A stretch of 6,060 nucleotides of DNA from an uncultured Muribaculaceae bacterium (GTDB taxonomy: Bacteria; Bacteroidota; Bacteroidia; Bacteroidales; Muribaculaceae): NCBI GenBank assembly GCA_947173755.1, contig CAMWGM010000100.1, positions 1-6,060 of the forward strand, given 5' to 3'. The notes below the pieces were generated by a model. It was not told the origin of the DNA. It saw nothing but the letters and a program-made list of their open reading frames with translations, and did no database searches. This document shows positions 1 to 5,237 of this stretch, in pieces. Positions within the stretch are counted from its first letter, which is position 1. Each line of letters begins with the position of its first letter. Made by a program: the position numbers and the translations under genes.

Positions 1-85
1 TCAGTTGTGTAAAACTCACTGATAAAATGTTTCAGACGTTGCCCTAATGACTGGCGTAATGAGAAGGTGGAGGCGGATTGTAGGT
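1..85. other. Non-coding edge segment
   Basis: No gene can be supported here. The minus strand has no ATG in this stretch, so nothing starts downstream of the methyltransferase inside the window. A plus-strand gene entering from the left would have to end at 12, 22 or 47 depending on frame, and too little is present to choose. I see no convincing hairpin plus T-tract that would terminate the minus-strand operon. Confidence 0.5.
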
Positions 86-778
86 TCATCGGTCGAGATA
101 GAATTCAGAAGTTAACGAAAGATATTCGGGGGTGTAGCGGTTGTCGGAGTCGCGCACCGTGAGTGATTCGCGTCTGACCGGGCCTCTGCGCGAGGCTTGC
201 CAGAGTGTGCGAAGAGGTTCGCGCCCCTCCCGTGTGACAACATGGCAGATTCGATTGGGGGTCAGGCGGCGGAGCGCGAGTCGGAATTCCACTTCATCGT
301 CACGTTGGGTCGGAGCGATAAAGGCTAAAACCGGATCAGGGTGCGTGGCGGCGAAATCTATGAAACTCATAACATCAAACTCTTCGCCGTGTCGGGCAAG
401 AGCCCTGCCGGCTTCCGGCGAACGGAGCGGTTCGCTGAAAAAAGGAGGATTTGAGATCAGCATCACTTTCCTGTCGGCAGGGAGTGGAAAAGTGAGGCAG
501 TCAGCCCGGACCACTTCGATCCTGTCACGCCATGGAGACGCCATTACATTGTCGTGTGCATCAGCGGCTGCTTCGGGTGAGATTTCTATGGCTATCACGC
601 GCACGTCCGGAGATGTGCGTTGAGCCATCATGAGCGCGAGCAAGCCTGAACCGGCACCGGCATCCACAATGAGAGATGCGTCTCCGGGATCTGCCCATGC
701 GCCGAGAAGCACCCCGTCGGTGCCGACCTTCATGGCACACCGGGAGTCGTCAATCGAGAAGCGTTTAAACCTGAACAT
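86..778 (-). CDS. trmN6: tRNA1(Val) (adenine(37)-N6)-methyltransferase, TrmN6/YfiC family
   Basis: Predicted cytoplasmic SAM-dependent methyltransferase. In E. coli the family member YfiC methylates N6 of A37 in tRNA1(Val). The protein has 230 residues, close to the usual family length. It opens with the family-typical segment around CAMKVGTDGVLLGAW (residues 14-28). SAM-binding motif I is VDAGAGSG (38-45), and acidic E65 ends the next strand. The catalytic motif NPPF (110-113) sits in SNPPFF, marking an N6-adenine enzyme, and the C-terminus ends in the family-like YTPEYLSLTSEFYL. I place the start at ATG 778. The longer frame to 784 would begin with TTG and adds only two residues. From ATG 778 the gene overlaps the flippase stop by 14 bases, so it is probably last in the operon and translationally coupled. 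No Shine-Dalgarno is visible. The family call is firm; the exact tRNA substrate in this organism is inferred. Confidence 0.9.
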   Translation of the reverse strand: MFRFKRFSIDDSRCAMKVGTDGVLLGAWADPGDASLIVDAGAGSGLLALMMAQRTSPDVRVIAIEISPEAAADAHDNVMASPWRDRIEVVRADCLTFPLPADRKVMLISNPPFFSEPLRSPEAGRALARHGEEFDVMSFIDFAATHPDPVLAFIAPTQRDDEVEFRLALRRLTPNRICHVVTREGREPLRTLWQASRRGPVRRESLTVRDSDNRYTPEYLSLTSEFYLDR

Positions 779-2246
779 CGTCAAGAGGTTTGCCGCGCAG
801 ATAGTCGAAGAGATCTTTCTGGATCTTCGACGAAGCCACGAAATTCACACCAAAATATATAACCGCGAACAGGATCGCGCCGGCCAGACAGATCACCACG
901 GGATGCCAGGGCATCGGGAGCAGGTGGCTCACGGCCAGAATGCCGAGCAAAGTGAGGATAAGATAGGGGAGGGCATCGGTGAAAAAGGATATGACTGAGC
1001 GTCCCGAAATTCTGACCACCATCGCAAGGGTGATGGCCCAACTGATAAAGGTGGCTCCAGCCTGACCCCACAGCAGCCATTCGATATCGCGAAGGCCGTC
1101 GCCGATGAATGGAAACATGATGCCGATCGCGCCGAGGGCCGTGACGTCTCTGACCGTTTCGGCCCACACGAGTAGCCGGGTCTTCCCCTGTGCGAGAAGA
1201 TAGTTGCTGTAGAGCAGAGAAAGGACGGTGAAGATACCTCTGATAAGCAAAATCTGAAACAGGGGTATCGACTCGTCCCATTTTTCGCGGAAGAGAGTGT
1301 GGAAGATAGGCGTGGCGAGCACGATCAGAAGTCCGAGTGCCGGGAAAGCGAGATAACAGGTGAACCGGTGTGTCTTGGCTATCATCCGCACGAAGCGCTC
1401 CTTCTGGTCGCTCACACCGGATAACAGAGGCAGGAATGACGATGTCAGGACCTGCGAGAGCGACATAACTCCCATCTTGCTCCACTTGTCAGCCTGGGTG
1501 AAAAAGCCGAGTGGCACCAGTCCGGCCCGCAGACCGATGAAGAAGTTATAGACATACTGAAACACCGTGTTGAGGAAAGAGGTGGTCATCACACCGGCTC
1601 CGACCTTGAAGAAACCGCGGAGGATGGAGCGCGAGCAGATCAGAGCCGGAGTCCACTTCTGCGTGAGCCAGAGCGACACGGATTTCACGGATCCGAGCGT
1701 GAGAGTCTGCCAGACGAGCGCCCATGCTCCGTGACCCTCGAGAGCCGACCAGATCCCGACGACGGCTCCTGCCGCCAGACCCGCAAGATTGCTCATCGCG
1801 ACTGGACGGACATTCATCTGCTTGGTGAGACGATTGACCTGGACAATCGATGATGCATTGACTATGAACGAAAGCAACATCACTCTTGACAGCAGGGTCA
1901 GCCGACCGTCGCCAAACCACCCGGCAATGGCCGGGGAGAGAAACCACAATATTATATAAACGAGGGTTGCGACCCCCATGTTGAACCAGAAGACGGTAGA
2001 ATAGTCATCGTCGGTCACGGTCTTGCGCTGGATGAGCGCCGATGCGAAACCGCTGTCGACAAAAAGCGATCCGAACGCCTGAAAAATCAGTATCACTCCC
2101 ACCAGACCAAAGTCGGCAGGTGAGAGCACGTTGGCAAGCACTATGCCGGTGACGGCATAAAGCACCTGCGACGACACACGGTCGATGACATTCCATTTCA
2201 GTGTGTCGGCCACCCGTTTCTTCAGATTGCCAGGCTCGGAGGACAT
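765..2246 (-). CDS. Polysaccharide/lipopolysaccharide flippase, Wzx-like (MOP superfamily)
   Basis: Predicted inner-membrane exporter that flips lipid-linked glycans to the periplasmic face. It has 493 residues, typical for WzxC-like members. About 14 hydrophobic segments can be read, roughly at 25-41, 46-66, 86-108, 117-133, 152-169, 174-192, 215-240, 258-275, 297-316, 333-352, 367-383, 391-412, 425-443 and 448-471. Family-like motifs include GFASALIQRK followed by DYSTVFWFN (66-89), LGFFTQADKWSKM (246-258) and a segment resembling the family's EKWxxxIPLFQIL (321-333). The tail is short and charged. It starts at ATG 2246, nine bases after the DUF2807 stop, and its end overlaps the methyltransferase start, so it is the middle gene of a probable operon. 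No glycosyltransferase or polymerase gene is adjacent in the window, so its glycan cannot be named. Family assignment is confident, substrate unknown. Confidence 0.88.
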   Translation of the reverse strand: MSSEPGNLKKRVADTLKWNVIDRVSSQVLYAVTGIVLANVLSPADFGLVGVILIFQAFGSLFVDSGFASALIQRKTVTDDDYSTVFWFNMGVATLVYIILWFLSPAIAGWFGDGRLTLLSRVMLLSFIVNASSIVQVNRLTKQMNVRPVAMSNLAGLAAGAVVGIWSALEGHGAWALVWQTLTLGSVKSVSLWLTQKWTPALICSRSILRGFFKVGAGVMTTSFLNTVFQYVYNFFIGLRAGLVPLGFFTQADKWSKMGVMSLSQVLTSSFLPLLSGVSDQKERFVRMIAKTHRFTCYLAFPALGLLIVLATPIFHTLFREKWDESIPLFQILLIRGIFTVLSLLYSNYLLAQGKTRLLVWAETVRDVTALGAIGIMFPFIGDGLRDIEWLLWGQAGATFISWAITLAMVVRISGRSVISFFTDALPYLILTLLGILAVSHLLPMPWHPVVICLAGAILFAVIYFGVNFVASSKIQKDLFDYLRGKPLDDVQV

Positions 2247-2255
2247 CGCGTGTCG

Positions 2256-2963
2256 TCAGTCCAGTTTGCTGAGTTTGGGTCCCATGAGCATCCTTTTCTT
2301 GATCTCGGGATTCCCTTTATAATATATTGTGGTTGTTCCTGTGCCGGAGACTGTGAGTTGGTCGGAGGGCCAGACGCCGACCGCTCCCGTGCCGTTGACA
2401 TTGACGGATGCCGATCCTGCCTTAAGACCGTCGGCCTCGATGGTCCCGGTGCCGAGCGACGAGAGTTTCACGTAATGACAGTCGCCCTGAAGCATCAGCC
2501 GTCCACGGCCCATGTGAACTTTACCTTTGACCTCGGTGGTATGCAGGTCGCGCACCGAGAGGTGTCCGTTGCCTACCACTCTGGCTGCGAACTTCGGGCC
2601 CTCGATGCGTGAAAGAACCCTGACGGTTGAGTCGCCAGAATTCTCCACCGAGCAGAGAGAGGTGGAATAGACGGTGATGAGCGGAAGATTGACCGAGCCG
2701 ATCGCTTCGGAAGCAATCTCGAGTTTGAGCGTCCCTTTGTTGTTGCTCACGATGATGGCTGAAGCGAGAGGACGCGGACAGGCGAACACGACTTTTCCGG
2801 CAGAGTCGGTCGAGGTGCGATAGTCGACGTTGAGACCGTCGACCACCTTTAGCGAATTGAATTCGCCCACATTTATCTCATAACGCTGCAATTTCTGAGC
2901 ATTTAGCCACGGGCTTGCAACCGCCAGAAGAAGTAAAGAGAGAATTATTCTAATTTTGAACAT
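2256..2963 (-). CDS. Secreted head-GIN domain (DUF2807) protein
   Basis: A 235-residue exported protein of the DUF2807/putative autotransporter adhesin head-GIN family. Members are common in Bacteroidota and their biochemical role is unresolved. Residues 1-22 form a signal peptide: basic start, leucine-rich core, and an N-A/Q cleavage site after A22. There is no lipobox, so a periplasmic or surface-released product is likely. The mature part opens with EFNSLKVVDGLNVDY (34-48), typical of the family N-terminus. G-x-G turns recur at 131, 152, 171, 191 and 207, spaced 21, 19, 20 and 16 residues, as expected of a beta-helical fold. The C-terminus has the family-like GTGTTTIYYKGNPEIKK (207-223). 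It is the first gene of a tight minus-strand cluster with the flippase and TrmN6. I see no clear TAnnTTTG box in front of it. A binding or adhesive role is suggested only by the family name. Confidence 0.85.
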   Translation of the reverse strand: MFKIRIILSLLLLAVASPWLNAQKLQRYEINVGEFNSLKVVDGLNVDYRTSTDSAGKVVFACPRPLASAIIVSNNKGTLKLEIASEAIGSVNLPLITVYSTSLCSVENSGDSTVRVLSRIEGPKFAARVVGNGHLSVRDLHTTEVKGKVHMGRGRLMLQGDCHYVKLSSLGTGTIEADGLKAGSASVNVNGTGAVGVWPSDQLTVSGTGTTTIYYKGNPEIKKRMLMGPKLSKLD

Positions 2964-2994
2964 GAGTGATTATTTGCAGTGTGTATTGTTTCAG

Positions 2995-3018
2995 AAAAAT
3001 CAGGGATCAATTCCCTGA
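2995..3018 (-). terminator. Intrinsic terminator of dusB
   Basis: Read on the minus strand, one base after the dusB stop comes a perfect 7-bp stem TCAGGGA/TCCCTGA with a 5-base loop (ATTGA), followed directly by TTTTT. It is a small but well-formed rho-independent terminator. It separates dusB from the DUF2807-flippase-TrmN6 cluster, although a 7-bp stem may allow some read-through. Confidence 0.65.
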
Positions 3019-3019
3019 G

Positions 3020-4006
3020 TCAGGCCTGTTCGGAAAGCATGCGCTCCACACGGCCGATGATCTCCATAAGTTCGTCGCGGTTTTCGGCACGGAGCATGGC
3101 TATGCGCGTATCGCGGAAGTGTGGAATGCCCTTGAAGAGGGGAGAGGCTGCAAGATGGCGTCGGATATGGAGGATGCCTCTGTATTCGTCGATACGGTCG
3201 ATGCTCTCCTCGATCTGACGACGCAGCAGACTGAACCGGTCGGCCAGCGATAGCGATGAGCCTTCCCCACGGTCGAGCCACGCCCTGATCTCCTCAAAAA
3301 TCCATGGAGCACCGATCGATGCACGGCCCACCATGACTCCGTCGACTCCATAACGGTCGAAAGCTTCGGCGGCCATGCGACCGTCGGATATATCTCCGTT
3401 GCCGATGAGCGGAATGCGGAGCCGCGGATTTTCCTTGACGCGGGCTATCATCTCCCAGTCGGCATTGCCGGTGTACATCTGCGACCGTGTCCGGCCATGC
3501 ACGGTCAGGGCCTGAATGCCGCAGTCCTGAAGCCGCTCGGCCAGATCGACTATCGGTTTGTCGGTGTGATCCCACCCCAGTCGGGTCTTGACTGTGACCG
3601 GCAGATTGACAGCCTTGACCACGGCCTCGGTTATCGAAAGCATCTTGGGGATGTCGCGCAACATGCCTGCGCCCGCTCCTTTGCCGGCCACTTTCTTTAC
3701 CGGACAGCCGAAATTGATATCGATGATATCGGGACCCGCCTGCTCGACAATCCTGGCAGCCTCCACCATCGGCTCGATGTCGCGGCCATAGATCTGGATG
3801 GCGGTGGGACGTTCTCCGGGATCGATCGAAAGTTTCCTGACTGTGGCGGGAATGTCGCGTATCAGGGCATCGGCGCTCACAAACTCCGTGTAGACCATCG
3901 AAGCACCCTGCTCGCGGCAGATAAGGCGGAAGGAACGGTCGGTGACATCCTCCATCGGAGCCAGCATCACCGGCCGCTCGCCGAGTTCAATATTTCCTAT
4001 CTTCAT
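3020..4006 (-). CDS. dusB: tRNA dihydrouridine synthase, DusB-type
   Basis: Flavoenzyme that reduces specific uridines in the tRNA D-loop to dihydrouridine using FMN and NADPH. In E. coli DusB acts at U17, but the position modified here is inferred at most. The protein has 328 residues, normal for the family. The TIM-barrel FMN domain starts with LAPMEDVTDRSFR (15-27). YTEFVSADALI (39-49) and AIQIYG (69-74) follow. The catalytic cysteine is C101 in INFGCPVKKV (97-106). K140 in VKTRLGW and H170 in VHGRTR are the expected FMN/substrate contacts. Phosphate-binding loops are GNGDI (202-206) and MVGRASIG (225-232). The helical C-terminal tRNA-binding domain covers about 250-328. It starts at ATG 4006, about 29 bases after the predicted transcription start, and is monocistronic by its own promoter and terminator. 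It is divergent from the cyclophilin gene. Confidence 0.95.
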   Translation of the reverse strand: MKIGNIELGERPVMLAPMEDVTDRSFRLICREQGASMVYTEFVSADALIRDIPATVRKLSIDPGERPTAIQIYGRDIEPMVEAARIVEQAGPDIIDINFGCPVKKVAGKGAGAGMLRDIPKMLSITEAVVKAVNLPVTVKTRLGWDHTDKPIVDLAERLQDCGIQALTVHGRTRSQMYTGNADWEMIARVKENPRLRIPLIGNGDISDGRMAAEAFDRYGVDGVMVGRASIGAPWIFEEIRAWLDRGEGSSLSLADRFSLLRRQIEESIDRIDEYRGILHIRRHLAASPLFKGIPHFRDTRIAMLRAENRDELMEIIGRVERMLSEQA

Positions 4007-4041
4007 TCGGACGTCAAGATTAAATAAAAGTTGTCAGCCTG

Positions 4042-4049
4042 CAAAGTTA
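4042..4049 (-). promoter_or_regulatory. Predicted -7 box of dusB promoter
   Basis: On the minus strand this reads TAACTTTG, an exact match to the Bacteroidota sigma-ABfr -7 consensus TAnnTTTG. Transcription should start about seven bases downstream, near 4035, giving a leader of roughly 29 bases to the dusB ATG. I find no TTTG-like -33 element at the usual 19-21 base spacing. Confidence 0.7.
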
Positions 4050-4123
4050 CGAAATTCTTCAAAAATTTCCGCGCCCGCAGTTCCGATTTATGACGTGAAG
4101 GCATCGCGCGGAAGGGTAAATAA

Positions 4124-4138
4124 TGTGAAAAAGTCACA
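4124..4138. promoter_or_regulatory. Possible operator dyad TGTGA-N5-TCACA
   Basis: A perfect 5-bp dyad, TGTGA AAAAG TCACA. The half-sites match those of CRP/FNR-family sites, but the spacer is five bases rather than the six of the E. coli CRP consensus. It covers the place where the -33 element of the cyclophilin promoter should be: TGTG at 4124-4127 is 20 bases upstream of the -7 box. A protein bound here would more likely repress than activate. Chance occurrence is possible. Confidence 0.3.
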
Positions 4139-4147
4139 AATTTTGCG

Positions 4148-4155
4148 TAACTTTG
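4148..4155 (+). promoter_or_regulatory. Predicted -7 box of cyclophilin promoter
   Basis: TAACTTTG is an exact match to TAnnTTTG. TGTG at 4124-4127, with a 20-base spacer, is a one-mismatch version of the -33 TTTG. Transcription should start near 4162, leaving a leader of only about 19 bases to the ATG at 4181. This also argues against the in-frame GTG at 4160 as translation start, since it lies at or before the transcription start. Confidence 0.75.
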
Positions 4156-4172
4156 CAGGGTGTATTTGTTAT

Positions 4173-4184
4173 ATGGACATATGA
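4173..4184 (+). other. Three-codon upstream ORF overlapping the cyclophilin start
   Basis: In the short leader, ATG GAC ATA TGA encodes Met-Asp-Ile and stops. Its TGA overlaps the cyclophilin start codon in an ATGA arrangement (ATG 4181-4183, TGA 4182-4184). Such overlap could allow re-initiation or reduce main-frame initiation. Whether ribosomes start at 4173, only about 11 bases from the predicted transcript end, is unknown. Confidence 0.3.
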
Positions 4185-5038
4185 AACTCAAAAATATAAT
4201 CTCAATAATCATTGTGGCGATCGTGGGGGTGGGATTCTTCGTGACCACCGCCTGCGCCACGGGTAAAACAAGCGAAATTATGGAAAACAATGGCGATGTA
4301 AAAGTCAGACTCCACACTTCGGAAGGTGACATCACACTGCTTCTCTACGGCGATACACCCCGTCATCGCGACAACTTCATCAAGCGTGTCGAGGCGGGAG
4401 ATTATGACGGCGTGCTCTTCCATCGTGTGATCTCCGACTTCATGATCCAGACCGGCGATCCCACGAGCAAGAATGCTCCCAAGGGTAAGGCTCTCGGCGC
4501 AGGTGATGCGGCCGAGATGATCGATGCAGAGATCCTCTTCCCGACCCATTATCATCATCGCGGAGCGATAGCCGCCGCCCGAACCGGCGATAATGTCAAT
4601 CCCGAGCGCCGATCGTCGGGCTCGCAGTTCTACATCGTGACCGGCACCAAATTTTCAGACGGTCAACTCGATCAGATGGAACATAAAGCCGCAATGACAC
4701 ACAAACAGGATGTTTTCAACAAACTTGTGGCTGAAAACCGTGACTCGATCATGGCTATGCGCCGCAACCGCGATCAGGCCGGCCTCAACGCCCTTCAGGA
4801 GAAACTTGTGGCTCAGACGGAGGAACTGACGAAAGATGACACCACATTCTATACTCCCGAGATGCGCGAGGCTTACAAAACCATCGGAGGCACACCCCAT
4901 CTCGACGGACAGTATACGGTCTATGGCCGCGTGATCGACGGCATGGATGTGGTCGAGAAAATCGAGAAGGCCGAGACCGACGGCCGCGACCGTCCTCTCG
5001 AAGATATAAAGATTATCTCGGCTGAGGTTGTGAAGTGA
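4181..5038 (+). CDS. Cyclophilin-type peptidyl-prolyl cis-trans isomerase, exported, probable lipoprotein
   Basis: Predicted envelope proline isomerase of 285 residues, counted from ATG 4181. Residues 1-24 are a short basic start plus a long hydrophobic core (6-21), followed by T-T-A-C with Cys25. This is a plausible relaxed Bacteroidota lipobox; otherwise it would be a membrane anchor. The cyclophilin domain starts near residue 40 (VKVRLHTSEGDITLLLY). FHRVISDFMIQTGDP (80-94) carries the catalytic Arg82. GSQFYIVTG (147-155) and LDGQYTVYGRVIDGMDVVEKI (241-261) complete the core. H240 occupies the position of human CypA Trp121, so cyclosporin sensitivity is expected to be low. About 80 mostly helical, charged residues (157-237) are inserted between the last two core motifs, making the protein longer than a minimal cyclophilin. 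A second in-frame ATG at codon 34 could give a cytoplasmic form, but the preceding signal-like segment argues for export. The gene is monocistronic and ends before a strong terminator. Confidence 0.92.
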   Translation: MKLKNIISIIIVAIVGVGFFVTTACATGKTSEIMENNGDVKVRLHTSEGDITLLLYGDTPRHRDNFIKRVEAGDYDGVLFHRVISDFMIQTGDPTSKNAPKGKALGAGDAAEMIDAEILFPTHYHHRGAIAAARTGDNVNPERRSSGSQFYIVTGTKFSDGQLDQMEHKAAMTHKQDVFNKLVAENRDSIMAMRRNRDQAGLNALQEKLVAQTEELTKDDTTFYTPEMREAYKTIGGTPHLDGQYTVYGRVIDGMDVVEKIEKAETDGRDRPLEDIKIISAEVVK

Positions 5039-5067
5039 AAGTTTCACACGTATCTACCGCGTGACAT

Positions 5068-5109
5068 AATCCGTCTTTTCTGCTTTCAAGCGGAAGAGAC
5101 GGATTTTTT
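5068..5109 (+). terminator. Intrinsic terminator after the cyclophilin gene
   Basis: A 16-bp stem pairs 5068-5083 with 5090-5105. It includes two G-U wobbles (5077/5096 and 5081/5092) and has a 6-base loop TTTCAA. The T-tract runs to 5109. It begins 29 bases after the stop codon and should efficiently end the cyclophilin transcript, isolating it from glyS. Confidence 0.92.
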
Positions 5110-5159
5110 ATCGCTATATTTTCCATGGCTGAGAGTAGGGGAGTTAGCGATTTTTTTTG

Positions 5160-5167
5160 TACATTTG
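5160..5167 (+). promoter_or_regulatory. Predicted -7 box of glycyl-tRNA synthetase promoter
   Basis: TACATTTG matches TAnnTTTG exactly and is preceded by a run of eight Ts (5151-5158). The predicted transcription start is near 5174, giving a leader of about 64 bases. A clear -33 TTTG at normal spacing is not visible. The leader holds a small hairpin at 5182-5193 (GCGT, loop TCCG, ACGC). It has no T-box-like structure and no Shine-Dalgarno. Confidence 0.65.
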
Positions 5168-5237
5168 CAACTTAAATACGTGCGTTCCGACGCGAATAAA
5201 GGTGTAAAAATTCATTATCTCTCAGTATATCAGCAAT

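Larger units (their letters stand above)
4007..4180. promoter_or_regulatory. Divergent intergenic promoter region, dusB / cyclophilin
   Basis: A 174-base gene-free segment with one Bacteroidota-type promoter facing each way. Both -7 boxes are TAACTTTG, followed by GCAGG. Because the two transcription units diverge, they form a perfect 14-bp inverted repeat (4038-4051 and 4146-4159). Between them lie AT-rich stretches and two smaller dyads (4051-4069 and 4124-4138). No riboswitch or small RNA is recognisable. Confidence 0.75.

Noticed and set aside
141..623. Plus-strand 160-codon frame opposite trmN6
   Set aside because: Antisense to conserved methyltransferase motifs, with serine/arginine-rich sequence lacking any domain.
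781..1485. Minus-strand 234-codon frame overlapping the flippase in another frame
   Set aside because: Arg/Ser/His-rich composition typical of an out-of-frame reading of a GC-rich gene. The flippase frame has clear membrane segments and family motifs.
3497..4027. Plus-strand 176-codon open frame opposite dusB
   Set aside because: Entirely antisense to a well-conserved dusB, with low-complexity composition and no recognisable domain; a shadow frame.
4051..4069. GAAATT-N7-AATTTC dyad next to the dusB -7 box
   Set aside because: AT-rich 6-bp arms in an AT-rich promoter are expected by chance, and nothing else supports an operator.
4038..4159. Invertible (phase-variable) promoter segment
   Set aside because: The 14-bp arms are accounted for by two consensus promoters, no recombinase gene is nearby, and inversion would leave both -7 boxes in place. 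Mentioned only as something reads could exclude.
4160..4180. GTG start at 4160 extending the cyclophilin by seven residues
   Set aside because: The GTG lies five bases after the -7 box, at or before the predicted transcription start. ATG 4181 gives a normal signal peptide start.
4003..4335. Minus-strand 110-codon open frame across the divergent promoter region
   Set aside because: It runs over both predicted promoters and the antisense of the cyclophilin signal sequence. It has no family resemblance.
5168..5237. T-box or amino-acid riboswitch in the glyS leader
   Set aside because: The leader is only about 64 bases, with no antiterminator-like structure or T-box sequence and no terminator before the start codon. 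T-boxes are not expected in this phylum.
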